From: Gaiella occulta
GTDB lineage: Bacteria; Actinomycetota; Thermoleophilia; Gaiellales; Gaiellaceae
Direction: 5' to 3'
Assembly (NCBI RefSeq): GCF_003351045.1
Contig: NZ_QQZY01000009.1
Span: 56,151-120,150, forward strand
Length of the DNA stretch: 64,000 bases
Shown here in pieces: positions 42,433 to 51,078 of this stretch (the stretch's first letter is position 1; each line of letters starts with the position of its first letter). Below the pieces are notes generated by a model. That model was not told where the DNA came from. It did no database searches and was given only the letters and a program-made list of their open reading frames with translations. A program made the position numbers and the translations under genes.

Positions 42433-44598
42433 ATGACCGTCGCGCCGCACGAGGATCTGCTCTCGCACCTCAACCCCGCGCAGCGTGAGGCGGTGATCCA
42501 CGTCGACGGGCCGCTGCTCGTCGTCGCGGGCGCGGGCTCCGGCAAGACGCGGGTGCTCACGCACCGCGTCGCGCACCTGATCCGGGCGCACGGGGTCAGG
42601 CCGAACGAGATCCTCGCGATCACGTTCACGAACAAGGCCGCGGGGGAGATGCGGGAGCGCCTCGAGCGCATGCTCGGCGGCAGCGCCCGCGGGATCTGGA
42701 TCCTCACGTTCCACGCCGCCTGCGGGCGCATCCTCCGCCGCGAGGCGGAGCGGCTCGGCTACCGCTCGAACTTCACGATCTACGACTCCGCCGACCAGCT
42801 GCGCGTCGTGAGGGACTGCCTCGAGGATCTCGGCAAGGACCCGAAGCGGTTCCCGCCGCGGGGAATCCACGGCCAGATCTCGAACGCGAAGAACCAGCTC
42901 ATAGGGCCCGAGGAGTACCTGCGCCGCGTGTCCTCGTTCTACGACCGCACCGTGGCCGAGGTGTACGAGGCCTACCAGCGGCGACTCGTCTCCTCGAACG
43001 CGGTCGACTTCGACGACATGCTGATGCTCACCGTCGAGGTGTTCGAGCGCTTCCCCGAGGCGCTCGCGCACTGGCAGCACGCGTTCCGCTACGTGCTCGT
43101 GGACGAGTACCAGGACACGAATCACGCGCAGTACCGGCTGCTGCAACTGCTCGCGGCCGAGCACCGCAACGTGTTCGCGGTCGGAGATCCTGACCAGTCG
43201 GTTTACGGGTTCAGAGGCGCCGACATCCGCAACATCCTCGACTTCGAGCGTGACTTCCCGGGCGCCCGCTCGATCGCGCTCGAGCAGAACTACCGCTCCA
43301 CGAACGCGATCCTCGAAGCCGCGAACGCCGTGATCGAGAACAACCGCGACCGCAAGCCGAAGCGGCTCTACTCGGAGCTCGGCGCGGGCGAGCCCGTCCA
43401 GGTCGTCGAGGTGGAGGACGAGCACGCCGAGGCGCGCTTCGTCGCGGCCGAGATCGCGCGCCTGGTCGAGAACGGCTGGTCGGCCGCGGAGATCGCCGTC
43501 TTCTACCGCACGAACGCCCAGTCCCGCGTGCTGGAGGACGTGCTCGTGCGCCAGCAGATCCCCTACCAGGTGATCGGCGGGCCGCGCTTCTACGAGCGCG
43601 CGGAGATCAAGGACGCCGTCGCGTACCTGTCGCTGCTCGACAACCCGGCCGACGCGGTGGCGCTGATGCGCGTCGCCAACCGGCCCCGGCGCGGCATCGG
43701 CGACACCTCGCTGCAGCGGCTCGCCACCTACGCCGACGCCATGGGCATCTCGTTGTGGGAGGCGCTCGCCGATCCCGACGCGGCCGGCCTCGGCACCGCC
43801 GCCGTGAAGGCGGTGCGCGGCTTCCACACGCTCATGCAGTCGCTGCAGGCGAGCGCCCAGGAGCTCGAGATCGACGAGCTCGTGCAGGCGGTGCTCGACC
43901 GCAGCGGCATGCTCGAGGCCTACCGCGCGGAGCGGACGATCGAGGCGCGCGGCCGCATCGAGAACCTCGAGGAGCTCGTCGGCGTCGCCGGCGAGTACCG
44001 CGCCGGGCGCGAGGAGCCCACGCTGTCGGGGTTTCTGCAGGAGATCTCTCTCGTGTCCGACCAGGACGGCCTGCGCGGCGAGGAGCCGGTCGTGACGCTG
44101 ATGACGATCCACAACGCGAAGGGCCTCGAGTTCCGCGGCGTGTTCCTGATCGGCATGGAGGAAGGGATCTTCCCGCACTCCCGCTCGATCGACGACAACG
44201 AGATCGAGGAGGAGCGCCGCCTCGCCTACGTCGGGATGACACGGGCGATGGAGCGGCTGACGCTGACGCATGCGACGGCGCGCTCGCTCTACGGGCGCCG
44301 GGACTCCAACCTCGCGTCCCGGTTCCTCGACGAGTTGCCGGGCGATGTCGAGCGCGAGCGGCTGCGGCCGGCGTCGTGGTCGGGCTGCGGCTCGCCGCGG
44401 CAGGCGTCCTCGCCGCCCTCGCGCGGCGCCTCCGAGATCCCGTCGCTGCAGACCGGCGACTCCGTGCGCCACGGCTCGCTCGGCGAGGGCGTCGTCACCC
44501 GGATCGAGCCCGGCGGCGTCGTCACCGTGCGGTTTCGCGACGACGGCAGCGAGCGGCGGCTGATGCTCGAGTACGCGCCGCTGGAGAAGATCGCCTGA
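42433..44598 (+). CDS. pcrA: UvrD/Rep-family DNA helicase PcrA
   Basis: A 721-residue superfamily 1 helicase that unwinds DNA 3' to 5' in excision repair and removes stalled RNA polymerase. Helicase motifs in order: LNPAQREAV (Q motif), VVAGAGSGKTRVL (I), AITFTNKAAGEM (Ia), VDEYQDTNHAQY (II), VGDPDQSVYGFRGA (III), EQNYRSTNAIL (IV), MTIHNAKGLEF (V) and YVGMTRAMERL (VI). The last 60 residues form the tudor-like RNA-polymerase-binding domain (GDSVRHGSLGEGVVTRIEPG). Translation continues into the next gene by a one-base TGATG overlap. Confidence 0.96.
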   Translation: MTVAPHEDLLSHLNPAQREAVIHVDGPLLVVAGAGSGKTRVLTHRVAHLIRAHGVRPNEILAITFTNKAAGEMRERLERMLGGSARGIWILTFHAACGRILRREAERLGYRSNFTIYDSADQLRVVRDCLEDLGKDPKRFPPRGIHGQISNAKNQLIGPEEYLRRVSSFYDRTVAEVYEAYQRRLVSSNAVDFDDMLMLTVEVFERFPEALAHWQHAFRYVLVDEYQDTNHAQYRLLQLLAAEHRNVFAVGDPDQSVYGFRGADIRNILDFERDFPGARSIALEQNYRSTNAILEAANAVIENNRDRKPKRLYSELGAGEPVQVVEVEDEHAEARFVAAEIARLVENGWSAAEIAVFYRTNAQSRVLEDVLVRQQIPYQVIGGPRFYERAEIKDAVAYLSLLDNPADAVALMRVANRPRRGIGDTSLQRLATYADAMGISLWEALADPDAAGLGTAAVKAVRGFHTLMQSLQASAQELEIDELVQAVLDRSGMLEAYRAERTIEARGRIENLEELVGVAGEYRAGREEPTLSGFLQEISLVSDQDGLRGEEPVVTLMTIHNAKGLEFRGVFLIGMEEGIFPHSRSIDDNEIEEERRLAYVGMTRAMERLTLTHATARSLYGRRDSNLASRFLDELPGDVERERLRPASWSGCGSPRQASSPPSRGASEIPSLQTGDSVRHGSLGEGVVTRIEPGGVVTVRFRDDGSERRLMLEYAPLEKIA

Positions 44599-45815
44599 TG
44601 GCGCTGCGCGTCCGCAGGGCGAAGGACCTCGCCGAGTACGCGCACGCGTTCGGCGCCATCGGCCACTACTTCGGGGGCAACAGGGACGAGGACGTCAGGC
44701 GCTTCTCGCGGCTGATGCCGCTCGAGCGGATGCACGCGGCGTTCGACGGCTCGGAGATCGTCGGGGGCGCGGGCGTCTTCCCGCTCGAGCTGACGGTCCC
44801 CGGCGGGCACGTGCGCTGCGCGGGCGTCTCGGTGGTCGGGGTGCTGCCGACGCATCGGCGTCGCGGCATCCTCGACCGCATGATGCGGGCGCAGCTCGCC
44901 GACATGCGCGAGCGAGGCGAGCCCGTCGCCGCCCTGTGGGCGTCGGAGGAGACGATCTACGGTCGCTTCGGCTACGGGATGGCGGCGCAGGACGTGATGA
45001 TCCGCGCGAGCCGCGTCCACGCAGCGCTCCAGCAGGGTCTGCCCGCCGCGAACGCCTCGAGCCGGCTCGTCGGCCACCACGAGGCGCTCGAGACGTTTCC
45101 CCGCATCTACGAGCGCGTGCGTCGCCGCACGCCCGGATTCCTCGGCCGCTCGCCGGAGTGGTGGGAGTCGAAGACGCTGCGAGACGACGTGGACAGCCGC
45201 CGCGGTGCCGGCGAGTTGAACCGCGCCCTGCTCGAGCTCGATGGCCGGCCGGCCGGCTATGCGCTCTACCGCATCAAGCTCGAGTTCGACGATGTGTCGA
45301 GCAAGAGACAGGTGCGGGTCGTCGAAGCGGTCGCCGACTCACCCGCCGCGATGCGCGAGCTCTGGCGCTTCCTCCTCGGCATCGACTGGGTGGAGGAGAT
45401 TCGCTGCGACCTGCTCCCGGTCGACCATCCGCTCTTCCTCCTCGTGCAGCGGCCGAACAGGCTTGCCTGGAAGGTGTTCGACGGACTCTGGGTCAGGTTC
45501 GTCGACGTCGGCGCGGCGCTCTCGGCCCGGGGGTACGCGAGCGACGGGCGTGCCACGTTCGAGCTCTTCGGCGACCCGGTGTTCGCCGGCAACGACGGCA
45601 GGTGGACCGTCGACGGCGGTGTCGCGACGCGCTCGCGGCGCCGTCCCGACGTGCGCCTCGACGTCCAGGCGCTCGCAGCCGCCTACCTCGGCGGGTTCAG
45701 CTTCGCCGAGCTCGCGCGGGCGGGCCGTGTCGAGGAAGTCGACCGCGGCGGGATCGCCCGTGCCGACGCGCTGTTCCGCGTCGACGCGAAGCCGTGGTGT
45801 CCGGAGATCTTCTGA
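44598..45815 (+). CDS. Eis-like GNAT acetyltransferase with sterol-carrier fold tail
   Basis: A 405-residue tripartite protein typical of the Eis/enhanced intracellular survival family. It has an N-terminal GNAT domain with acetyl-CoA loop VVGVLPTHRRRGILDRMM, a second degenerate GNAT domain (residues 150-280), and an SCP2-like C-terminal domain ending in the family-type free carboxylate WCPEIF. Mycobacterial Eis acetylates aminoglycosides and proteins at several amines; activity here is untested. It is coupled to pcrA by TGATG. Confidence 0.85.
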   Translation: MALRVRRAKDLAEYAHAFGAIGHYFGGNRDEDVRRFSRLMPLERMHAAFDGSEIVGGAGVFPLELTVPGGHVRCAGVSVVGVLPTHRRRGILDRMMRAQLADMRERGEPVAALWASEETIYGRFGYGMAAQDVMIRASRVHAALQQGLPAANASSRLVGHHEALETFPRIYERVRRRTPGFLGRSPEWWESKTLRDDVDSRRGAGELNRALLELDGRPAGYALYRIKLEFDDVSSKRQVRVVEAVADSPAAMRELWRFLLGIDWVEEIRCDLLPVDHPLFLLVQRPNRLAWKVFDGLWVRFVDVGAALSARGYASDGRATFELFGDPVFAGNDGRWTVDGGVATRSRRRPDVRLDVQALAAAYLGGFSFAELARAGRVEEVDRGGIARADALFRVDAKPWCPEIF

Positions 45816-45822
45816 CGTTGTC

Positions 45823-45990
45823 GTGACCGAGGTCATCGACGTGCCGCGCCCGCTCGCTGAGGCGCTCGCCTACGCGGCGGACTTCGCGATGGCCGCCGAC
45901 CGGGATCGCGGCGTCGCCGAGTCGCGCAGGGTCAGCGACGGCCCGGTCGCGGCGGACACGATCGAGTTCGAGGCGCTCGCCGGCCCGCAG
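45823..45990 (+). pseudogene. SRPBCC (polyketide cyclase-like) gene remnant
   Basis: The first 50 codons from GTG read like the N-terminus of an SRPBCC protein: VTEVIDVPRPLAEALAYAAD, then DRGVAESRRVSDGPV, matching the usual IDVPRPxxxVFAYLAD and GVxxARRVSDGPV. After about codon 55 the similarity stops and the frame continues into low-complexity GC-rich sequence. The remaining 100 residues of the fold are missing. It begins seven bases after the Eis-like gene. Confidence 0.6.
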
Positions 45991-46232
45991 CAGGCGCTCG
46001 GCCCGGCCCGAGACACCCCGGGCCCGGCCCGCGCAGCGGGGAGCCGGGCGGGAGTGTCGTGTCGGGCTCTTCCACCAGCCCCGGCCGGCACTACCGTTCA
46101 CCGCGCCGTGGGGGGTTGGGGAAGTCGGGTGCGGTGCCTCGCGGGTTTTTCCCGTCGATGCCGTACATAATCCGTAAGAAGTACTGACCGGCTCGGCGGC
46201 TCGCCCACGCTGTCAGCGGCTGCGGGCACACG
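45991..46232. other. Non-coding gap before the nitrate operon
   Basis: No gene is seen. GC-rich degenerate sequence is followed from 46140 by a more AT-rich stretch with a small hairpin (CGGG, TTTTT, CCCG at 46142-46154) and CATAAT at 46166-46171, a possible upstream -10 for narK. Confidence 0.4.
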
Positions 46233-46238
46233 TAGCGT
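46233..46238 (+). promoter_or_regulatory. Candidate -10 of narK
   Basis: TAGCGT ends eight bases before the narK ATG. CATAAT at 46166-46171 is an alternative with a leader of about 70 bases. Confidence 0.35.
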
Positions 46239-46246
46239 CGGGGATC

Positions 46247-47449
46247 ATGGCTGCTCCGGAGCACCCCCCGAATGCGCGCGGCGGCTCCAATCGTGCGCTG
46301 CTGCTCGCAACCGTCGCGTTCGCGGTGTCGTTCAGCGCCTGGAGCCTGATCGCGCCGCTCGCCAAGACGTTTCAGGACAACCTCGATCTCTCGAACACGC
46401 GGACGCTCTTCCTCAACGCCGTCCCGGTCGTCCTCGGGTCGCTGTTGCGGATCCCCTTCGGAGCGCTCACCGACCGGTACGGCGGGAGGAGGGTATTCAC
46501 CGCCATCCTCCTCTTCTCTGCGGCTCCCGCGGCCCTCTTCGGCTTCGTGGACAGCTACTGGGGTCTTCTCGTCGTCGGCTTCTTCCTCGGTGTCGCGGGG
46601 GCGTCGTTCGCCGTCGGCGTGCCTTTCGTCGCAGGCTGGTTCCCGAAGGAGCGCCAGGGATTCGCTCTCGGCGTGTACGGGATGGGCAACATCGGCACGG
46701 CTGTGGCGGCCTTCGGGGCCCCGGCGATCAACAAGCACTGGGGTCGTCCGACGCTCGGCGTCGTCGCGGCCCTCGTGGCCCTCGTCACCGCGGTTGTGTT
46801 CTCCGTGCTCGCGGAGAATCCACCTCGTCCGGGTGCGCCGACCCGCTACGGCGACGTGATCCGCGCGGGCTGGAGGCTCTACCGGCTGGCGCTGCTCTAC
46901 TTCGTCACGTTCGGCGGCTTCGTGGCGATGGCTATCTTCCTGCCGAAGCTACTGAAGGACTGGTTCGGCTACTCGCTCACCGATGCCGGACTGCGGGCTG
47001 CAGGGTTCGCCGTGATCGCCACGCTCGCACGGCCGCTGGGCGGCTGGCTCTCGGACAGGATCGGCGCCACCACCGTCCTCGTCGTCGCGTTCATCGGCAC
47101 CGGGATCAATGCGGCGGCGCTCACGTTGCTCGCCGGCAACCCGAGGATCGTGCCCGTCACGCTTTCCTTCCTGACGCTCGCCGCGTTCCTCGGCTCGGGC
47201 AACGGCGCCGTGTTCAAGCTCGTACCGCACGAGTTCCCCGATGCCACGGGCGCCGCAACGGGCATCGTCGGTGCGGCAGGCGGTCTCGGCGGCTTCTTCC
47301 CGCCGATCGTGATGGGCATCGTCAAGGACCATTTCGACACCTATGCGCTCGGCTTCGTCGGGCTGTTCGCGTTCTGCCTGTTCTGCCTCGCGGTTGTCGT
47401 CGCGATGCGGCGCGGCCGCCATGGTGCGCCGACGCCGGTGACCGGATGA
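46247..47449 (+). CDS. narK: Nitrate/nitrite transporter NarK (MFS)
   Basis: A 400-residue major facilitator with 12 predicted helices. NarK-family features are the first-helix segment FAVSFSAWSLIAPLAK, RIPFGALTDRYGGRR between helices 2 and 3, and two glycine-rich nitrate-signature stretches: GVAGASFAVGVPFVAGWFP, and GAAGGLGGFFPP near helix 11. It imports nitrate and/or exports nitrite. The stop overlaps narG (ATGA), which fixes its role as feeder of the respiratory nitrate reductase. Confidence 0.94.
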   Translation: MAAPEHPPNARGGSNRALLLATVAFAVSFSAWSLIAPLAKTFQDNLDLSNTRTLFLNAVPVVLGSLLRIPFGALTDRYGGRRVFTAILLFSAAPAALFGFVDSYWGLLVVGFFLGVAGASFAVGVPFVAGWFPKERQGFALGVYGMGNIGTAVAAFGAPAINKHWGRPTLGVVAALVALVTAVVFSVLAENPPRPGAPTRYGDVIRAGWRLYRLALLYFVTFGGFVAMAIFLPKLLKDWFGYSLTDAGLRAAGFAVIATLARPLGGWLSDRIGATTVLVVAFIGTGINAAALTLLAGNPRIVPVTLSFLTLAAFLGSGNGAVFKLVPHEFPDATGAATGIVGAAGGLGGFFPPIVMGIVKDHFDTYALGFVGLFAFCLFCLAVVVAMRRGRHGAPTPVTG

Positions 47450-50400
47450 GCTCGGTTCTCGACAGCTCGCGGTTCTTCGACCGGGGCGAGCGCTCCGCCG
47501 AGCGGTGGAGCGCGCTCCTGTCGGGCGGCCGCGAGTGGGAGAGCTTCTACCGCCGCCGCTGGCAGCACGACCGCGTCGTGCGCTCGACCCACGGCGTCAA
47601 CTGCACCGGCTCGTGCTCGTGGAAGATCCACGTCAAGGACGGGATCGTCGCGTGGGAGACCCAGCAGACCGACTACCCGTCGAACGGCGCCGACGTCCCG
47701 GAGTACGAGCCGCGCGGCTGCCCGCGCGGGGCGTCGTTCAGCTGGTACCTCTACTCGCCCATCCGGGTCAGGTACCCCTACGTGCGCGGCGTCCTCGTCG
47801 AGATGTGGCGCGAGGCGCTGGCCGCCACGGGCGACCCGGTCGAGGCGTGGGCCTCGATCGTCGAGGATCCGGAGAAGTCGCGCGCGTACAAGAGCCTGCG
47901 CGGCAAGGGCGGATTCGTCCGCTCGAGCTGGTCCGAGGTGACCGACATCATGGCCGCAGCGCACGTGTACACGGTGGCGCGGTACGGCCCGGATCGCGTC
48001 GCGGGCTTCTCGCCGATCCCTGCGATGTCGATGGTGTCGTACGCGGCGGGGACGCGGTTCCTGTCGCTGATCGGCGGCATCTGCCTCAGCTTCTACGACT
48101 GGTATGCCGACTTGCCTCCGGCATCGCCGCAGGTGTGGGGAGACCAGACCGACGTGCCGGAGTCGGCCGACTGGTGGAACGCCGGCTACGTGATCCTGTG
48201 GGGCTCGAACATCCCGCAGACGAGGACGCCAGACGCCCACTTCATGACGGAGGCGCGCTACCGCGGGCAGAAGGTCGTCGTCGTCTCGCCCGACTTCGCG
48301 GGCCACACGAAGTTCGCCGACCACTGGCTGCCCGCCGCCGCCGGCTCCGACGGGGCGCTCGCGCTCGCGATGACCCACGTCATCTTCAAGGAGTTCCACC
48401 TCGACCGTGAGGTGCCGTACTTCCGCGACTACGCGAAGAAGACGACCGATCTGCCGTGCCTCGTGCGCCTGCGCGGGCGCGACGGTGCCTACGTCGCCGA
48501 CCGGTTCCTCCGTGCCTCCGACCTCGGGGAGACCTCCGAGCATGCCGACTGGAAGACCGTCGTGCTCGACGAGTCGTCGGGCGCGGCCACCGTGCCCAAC
48601 GGGTCGATCGGGTTCCGTTGGGGCGACGAGGGGATGGGCAAGTGGAACCTGGAGCTGGAGGAGGTCGACCCCGCGTTGACGCTGCTCGGCCGCCACGACG
48701 AGCTCGTCGAGCTCGACCTGCCCCGCTTCGACGTCGCCGGCGAGGGCGGCGACGTGCTCCGCCGCGGCGTCCCCGCGAAGCGGATCGGGAACGAGCTCGT
48801 GACGACCGTGTTCGACCTCTTCGCCGCCCAGCTGGGGCTGCACCGCGAAGGCCTTCCGGGCGAATGGCCCGCCGGCTACGGCGACCCCGCCCCCTACACG
48901 CCCGCCTGGCAGGAGGCGATCACCGGCGTCGACGCCGGGCTCGTCGTCCGCATCGCGCGCGAGTTCGCGCGCAACGCCGAGCGCACGAACGGCCGCTCGA
49001 TGATCATGCTCGGCGCCGGCACGAACCACTGGTTCCACAGCGACCAGATCTACCGCGCCATCCTGTCGATGCTCATCCTGACCGGCTGCCAGGGGGTCAA
49101 CGGCGGCGGTTGGGCGCACTATGTCGGCCAGGAGAAGGTGCGGCCGATCAGCGGCTGGTCGACGGTCGCCTTCGCGCTCGACTGGGCTCGTCCGCCGCGC
49201 CAGCAGGCGACGACGCCGTTCTGGTTCCTGATGAGCGACCAGTTCCGCTTCCAGCGCACGGGCGCAGACCACTTCTCCACGCCGCTCGGGAACGGCTCGC
49301 TCGAGGGCAAGCATCTCGCCGACTGCTACGCGCTCGCCGCACGGCTCGGCTGGATGCCGTCCTACCCGACGTTCGACCGCAACCCGCTCGAGATCACACA
49401 CGCGGCCGACGCAGCGGGAGTCGACATCAAGGACTACGTCGTCCGCGAGCTGCAGTCGGGCGGCATCCGCTTCGCCGCCGAGGATCCGGACGGCCCCGGC
49501 AACTGGCCGCGCGTCCTGACGCTGTGGCGGGCGAACCTGCTCGGCTCGTCGAGCAAGGGTCACGAGTACTTCCTGCGGCACGTGCTGGGCGTCGAGAACG
49601 ACGCGATCCGCAACGACGAGGCGCCGCCCGAGCGTCGCCCCCGGGATGTCGTCTGGCGGGACGAGGCGCCGATCGGCAAGTTCGACCTGTTCACGACGAT
49701 CGACTTCCGCATGAACGGCTCGGCGCTCTACTCCGACGTCGTCCTGCCCGCGGCCACCTGGTACGAGAAGCACGATCTCTCGTCCACCGACCTGCACCCG
49801 TTCGTGCACTCGTTCAACGAGGCGGTACCGCCCCCCTGGGAGACGAAGACCGACTTCGACGTCTTCGGCCTGGTCGCGAAGCGGTTCTCCGAGCTGGCCG
49901 ACAAGCACCTCGGCGTGCGCAAGGATCTCGTTGCGGCGCCGCTCCTGCACGACACGCCGGCCGAGCTCGCGCAGCCGTTCGGCGAGGTACGCGACTGGCA
50001 GAAGGGCGAGTGCGAGCCCGTTCCCGGGTTGACGATGCCGAACCTCGTCACCGTCGAGCGCGACTACCCCGATGTCTGGGAGAAGTGGCGCCGTCTCGGC
50101 CCGCTCGCCGAGCAGCTCGGCTCGAGCGCCAAGGGGGTCCCGCTCCTGCCCGACGTCGAGGTGGAGGAGCTCGGCCGCCGCAACGGGCTCATCGACGGCC
50201 GTCCGAGCCTCGCCCGCGACGTGCACGTGTGCGAGACGATCCTCGCGCTCTCCGGCGTCACGAACGGCCGCCTCGCACACGAGGGCTTCAAGGGGCTCGA
50301 GCGGCGCACCGGCATGAAGCTCTCCGACATCTCCGAGGAGCACCGCGACGTGCGCATCACCTTCGGCGACACGCAGGTGCAGCCACGGAAGGTGTTGGCG

Positions 50401-51078
50401 TCGCCGGAATGGTCGGGGATGGAGTCGCGGGAGCGGCGCTACTCGCCGTTCACGATCAACATCGAGCGCTCGGTACCGTTCCGCACGCTCACGGGCCGTC
50501 AGCAGTTCTACGTCGACCACGCCTGGATGCTCGACATGGGCGAGGGGCTGCCCGTCTACCGGCCGCCGGTCGACGTCGTCGGCACGGTCGGCGACCAGGG
50601 CTCCGGCGACCCGACGCGCAAGGACGTGCACCTGCGCTGGCTGTCACCGCACTCGAAGTGGTCGATCCACTCCGAATTCCAGGACAACCTGCACATGCTG
50701 ACGCTGTTCCGCGGCGGCCCCGTCGTGTGGATCGGCGTCGAGGACGCGGCGAAGATCGAGGTCGCCGACAACGACTGGGTCGAGGTGTTCAACCGCAACG
50801 GCGTCATCACTGCGCGCGCCGTCGTCTCCCACCGCGTGCCGGAAGGCGTCGCGATGATGTACCACTCGCAGGACCGCCACGTGAACGTGCCCCGTAGCGA
50901 GCTCTCCGGCACGCGCGGCGGCACCGACAACTCGGTCACGCGCATCTCCATGAAGCCGACCCACCTCGTCGGCGGCTATGCCCAGCTCTCCTACGGGTTC
51001 AACTACTACGGCCCGACCGGCTCGCAGCGTGACGAGGTCGTCGTCGTGCGGAAGCTCGCCGGCGAGGTGGTGTACTGA
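47446..51078 (+). CDS. narG: Respiratory nitrate reductase alpha subunit
   Basis: A 1210-residue molybdopterin-guanine-dinucleotide enzyme that reduces nitrate to nitrite. The FS0 cluster ligands lie in THGVNCTGSCSWK (His and two Cys), with the last Cys in EPRGCPRGASF. The Mo-ligand Asp region is SFYDWYADLPPASP, followed by WGSNIPQTRTPDAHF. Conserved stretches continue to the C-terminus (GGYAQLSYGFNYYGPTGS). Length agrees with NarG. No twin-arginine signal is seen at the N-terminus, so the active site should face the cytoplasm, consistent with the NarK transporter. Confidence 0.97.
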   Translation: MSSVLDSSRFFDRGERSAERWSALLSGGREWESFYRRRWQHDRVVRSTHGVNCTGSCSWKIHVKDGIVAWETQQTDYPSNGADVPEYEPRGCPRGASFSWYLYSPIRVRYPYVRGVLVEMWREALAATGDPVEAWASIVEDPEKSRAYKSLRGKGGFVRSSWSEVTDIMAAAHVYTVARYGPDRVAGFSPIPAMSMVSYAAGTRFLSLIGGICLSFYDWYADLPPASPQVWGDQTDVPESADWWNAGYVILWGSNIPQTRTPDAHFMTEARYRGQKVVVVSPDFAGHTKFADHWLPAAAGSDGALALAMTHVIFKEFHLDREVPYFRDYAKKTTDLPCLVRLRGRDGAYVADRFLRASDLGETSEHADWKTVVLDESSGAATVPNGSIGFRWGDEGMGKWNLELEEVDPALTLLGRHDELVELDLPRFDVAGEGGDVLRRGVPAKRIGNELVTTVFDLFAAQLGLHREGLPGEWPAGYGDPAPYTPAWQEAITGVDAGLVVRIAREFARNAERTNGRSMIMLGAGTNHWFHSDQIYRAILSMLILTGCQGVNGGGWAHYVGQEKVRPISGWSTVAFALDWARPPRQQATTPFWFLMSDQFRFQRTGADHFSTPLGNGSLEGKHLADCYALAARLGWMPSYPTFDRNPLEITHAADAAGVDIKDYVVRELQSGGIRFAAEDPDGPGNWPRVLTLWRANLLGSSSKGHEYFLRHVLGVENDAIRNDEAPPERRPRDVVWRDEAPIGKFDLFTTIDFRMNGSALYSDVVLPAATWYEKHDLSSTDLHPFVHSFNEAVPPPWETKTDFDVFGLVAKRFSELADKHLGVRKDLVAAPLLHDTPAELAQPFGEVRDWQKGECEPVPGLTMPNLVTVERDYPDVWEKWRRLGPLAEQLGSSAKGVPLLPDVEVEELGRRNGLIDGRPSLARDVHVCETILALSGVTNGRLAHEGFKGLERRTGMKLSDISEEHRDVRITFGDTQVQPRKVLASPEWSGMESRERRYSPFTINIERSVPFRTLTGRQQFYVDHAWMLDMGEGLPVYRPPVDVVGTVGDQGSGDPTRKDVHLRWLSPHSKWSIHSEFQDNLHMLTLFRGGPVVWIGVEDAAKIEVADNDWVEVFNRNGVITARAVVSHRVPEGVAMMYHSQDRHVNVPRSELSGTRGGTDNSVTRISMKPTHLVGGYAQLSYGFNYYGPTGSQRDEVVVVRKLAGEVVY

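Noticed and set aside
46142..46154. CGGG-TTTTT-CCCG as a transcription terminator
   Set aside because: The stem has only four base pairs and no T run follows it.
47341..50631. Open frame of 1096 codons on the minus strand inside narG
   Set aside because: It is antisense to a fully conserved NarG and its composition (Arg, Glu, Val, His rich, no motifs) is that of a high-GC shadow frame.
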